A stretch of 7,818 bases of DNA from Ignavibacteriales bacterium (GTDB taxonomy: Bacteria; Bacteroidota; Ignavibacteria; UBA10030), in NCBI GenBank assembly GCA_016218005.1, contig JACRFF010000114.1, forward strand, positions 1 to 7,818, read 5' to 3'. Of the stretch, positions 6,760 to 7,818 are shown in pieces; position 1 is the first letter of the stretch; every line of letters starts with the position of its first letter. The notes under the pieces were generated by a model. That model had not been told where the DNA came from. It did not search any database and was given only the letters and a program-made list of their open reading frames with translations. The translations under genes were made by a program, and so were the position numbers.

Positions 6760-6853
6760 CTTACCAGGAGGTCAGAGCGATGTAGGGCCAATCAACGATC
6801 TCCTTTCCACGGGTCCACGAATCACAACTCCTCTAAAAAGTGTGAGCGTGTAG

Positions 6854-7818
6854 ATGACCGGCTTACCGTACCAACCTCAGAAAATCCCGCCGCAGTATTG
6901 CCGAAGAATTTTTGTCCGTTGCGCTTGCACGGCGATTGTTCTCTGCCTCTCAATTTGTACGAAGGTTAGTGCGCAGACCCGACATATTGAGTTTGAGCAT
7001 TACTCGGTTGAACACGGGCTTTCGCACAGCGCCAGCTATGCCATCCTGCAAGATTCAAAAGGATTTCTTTGGGTTGGCACGCGGGATGGATTGAATCGGT
7101 TCGATGGATATTCCTTCACTGTCTATGGAAGTAATCCGCTTGATTCGACAACACTCGCATCCGACCGCATCCTCTCGTTGTTCGAAGATCGGCAGGGAGG
7201 CGTGTGGATAGGTACCGAAGGCGGTGGACTGCAACGGTATGACCGGTCTAAGAACTCCTTTATGCGATACAAGCACGACCCACACAATCCTTGGTCGATG
7301 AGTGGAGACTATGTCGGGCCGGTCTATGAAGACAAAGCCGGAGACCTTTGGATTGGCGCCGACGGACTCGACAGATTTGACCGCAAGACCGAAAAGTTTT
7401 TTCATTACCGGCACGATGCGTCCAATTCTCAGAGCCTTTCTAACAACATGGTTACCTCTCTCCACGAAGACCGCTTCGGCAATTTCTGGATAGGAACATC
7501 GGGCGGACTGGAACTGTTCGATCGGGGTGTCGGCTCATTCAAGCATTTCACGCACGATGAACGGAACCCGAAAAGCATCAGCAGCAACGCCGTCTGGCCA
7601 GTGTATGAAAGCCGCGATGGCACGATGTGGATTGGAACGTTTGGCGGAGGCCTCAACAAGTTCAACCGAGCAACGAATTCCTTCACGCGCTATCGCCACG
7701 ATATAAACGATCCTCAGAGTCTTGGCAATGATCAGGTGAGTGCGATTGAAGAAGATGAACGGGGAAGACTTTGGGTTGGAACTTTTGAACGCGGCGGTCT
7801 CAACATCTTCGACCCACA
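6854..7818 (+). CDS. Exported two-component-regulator-type beta-propeller protein, N-terminal part (3' end outside the window)
   Basis: The first 321 codons are visible and the frame is open to the window edge. The ATG at 6854 is the only plausible start: an in-frame TAG lies immediately before it, although no good ribosome site is seen. A signal peptide is apparent: basic CRRIFVR (16-22), a hydrophobic core near 23-35 and a likely cleavage after VSA (38-40). From about residue 45 the sequence is built of propeller blades with W-[IV]-G-[TA] at 73-76, 118-121, 166-169, 212-215, 259-262 and 307-310, a spacing of 45-48 residues. Each blade carries a variant of F-x-Y-x-H-D-x-x-N-P-x-S-L-S and a D-x-x-G-x-[LV]-W-I-G-T strand, the Reg_prop signature of periplasmic sensor domains. 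In this family the missing C-terminus often carries a Y_Y_Y domain, a membrane helix and a histidine kinase, GGDEF or DNA-binding domain; which one applies here cannot be seen. Confidence 0.88.
   Translation, partial: MTGLPYQPQKIPPQYCRRIFVRCACTAIVLCLSICTKVSAQTRHIEFEHYSVEHGLSHSASYAILQDSKGFLWVGTRDGLNRFDGYSFTVYGSNPLDSTTLASDRILSLFEDRQGGVWIGTEGGGLQRYDRSKNSFMRYKHDPHNPWSMSGDYVGPVYEDKAGDLWIGADGLDRFDRKTEKFFHYRHDASNSQSLSNNMVTSLHEDRFGNFWIGTSGGLELFDRGVGSFKHFTHDERNPKSISSNAVWPVYESRDGTMWIGTFGGGLNKFNRATNSFTRYRHDINDPQSLGNDQVSAIEEDERGRLWVGTFERGGLNIFDP
7031..7818 (+). repeat. Tandem propeller-blade repeats within the exported sensor-like gene
   Basis: At least six diverged protein repeats of 45-48 residues (about 135-144 bases) run through this stretch and continue past the edge. 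Each ends in a tryptophan-containing W-I/V-G-T/A strand followed by a GGL- or DGL-type turn. The similarity is at protein level; the DNA copies have drifted. Confidence 0.8.

Larger units (their letters stand above)
6607..6853 (+). other. Intergenic stretch between the motility operon and the propeller gene
   Basis: These 247 bases hold no coding frame that I recognise. They contain possible hairpin arms near 6607-6667, a TATTAT box at 6706-6711, a string TGTCTGAACCGACCCCC at 6714-6730 that looks like one end of an IS3-type element, a weak promoter-like pair TTGCAT/TAGATT, and a perfect AGGAGGT at 6765-6771 followed by ATG and an immediate TAG. No tRNA, CRISPR array or known riboswitch was recognised. 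The operon end and the next gene's promoter must both lie here if the two are transcribed separately. Confidence 0.6.

Noticed and set aside
6950..6960. Lipoprotein lipobox at LSIC in the propeller signal peptide
   Set aside because: Isoleucine precedes the Cys where Gly, Ala or Ser is expected, and VSA five residues later is a better ordinary cleavage site.
6912..7094. 60-residue open frame on the + strand starting MSVALARRL
   Set aside because: It runs in a different frame across the signal peptide and first blade of the propeller gene, which explains the region better.
7055..7465. 136-residue open frame on the - strand across the propeller repeats
   Set aside because: It is antisense to a repeat-structured protein and has no recognisable feature.

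Overview
The window carries the distal part of a flagellar/motility operon (about 1-6606, all on the + strand), a 247-base intergenic stretch, and the start of an exported beta-propeller protein that runs off the right edge. Intact genes are tightly packed: neighbours overlap by 8 bases or less, or lie within 40 bases of each other. Several genes have clear Shine-Dalgarno sequences, for example AAGGAG before csrA and before the second motA. Base composition is slightly above 50% GC by eye. A two-component-regulator-type propeller protein beside a flagellar operon of this style suggests an environmental Gram-negative bacterium, perhaps from the flagellated branches near Bacteroidota/Ignavibacteriota. 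The clear use of Shine-Dalgarno sequences argues against typical Bacteroidia. This placement is inference and is not firm.

Layout: 3' end of flgK (1-648), flgL (651-1538), a first stator pair motA1-motB1 (1540-3044), the flagellar regulators fliW (3077-3493) and csrA (3497-3742), a second and different stator pair motA2-motB2 (3748-5417), and a response regulator with a degenerate HD-GYP-like domain (5410-6606). The stretch 6607-6853 holds no convincing gene but shows several odd small signals. The propeller gene begins at 6854 with a signal peptide and is incomplete.

How the genes fit together: FlgK and FlgL form the hook-filament junction. The two MotA/MotB pairs supply torque-generating ion channels. 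FliW and CsrA form the known switch that ties flagellin level to translational repression. The response regulator probably sets motor use or output in response to a histidine kinase that is not in the window. The most notable points are two stator systems in one operon with different ion-selectivity signatures (Thr versus Ala in MotA transmembrane helix 3, suggesting Na+ and H+ respectively), the fliW-csrA module placed between them, and a terminal regulator whose HD-GYP metal ligands are mostly substituted, so it is more likely a signalling or binding module than a cyclic-di-GMP hydrolase.
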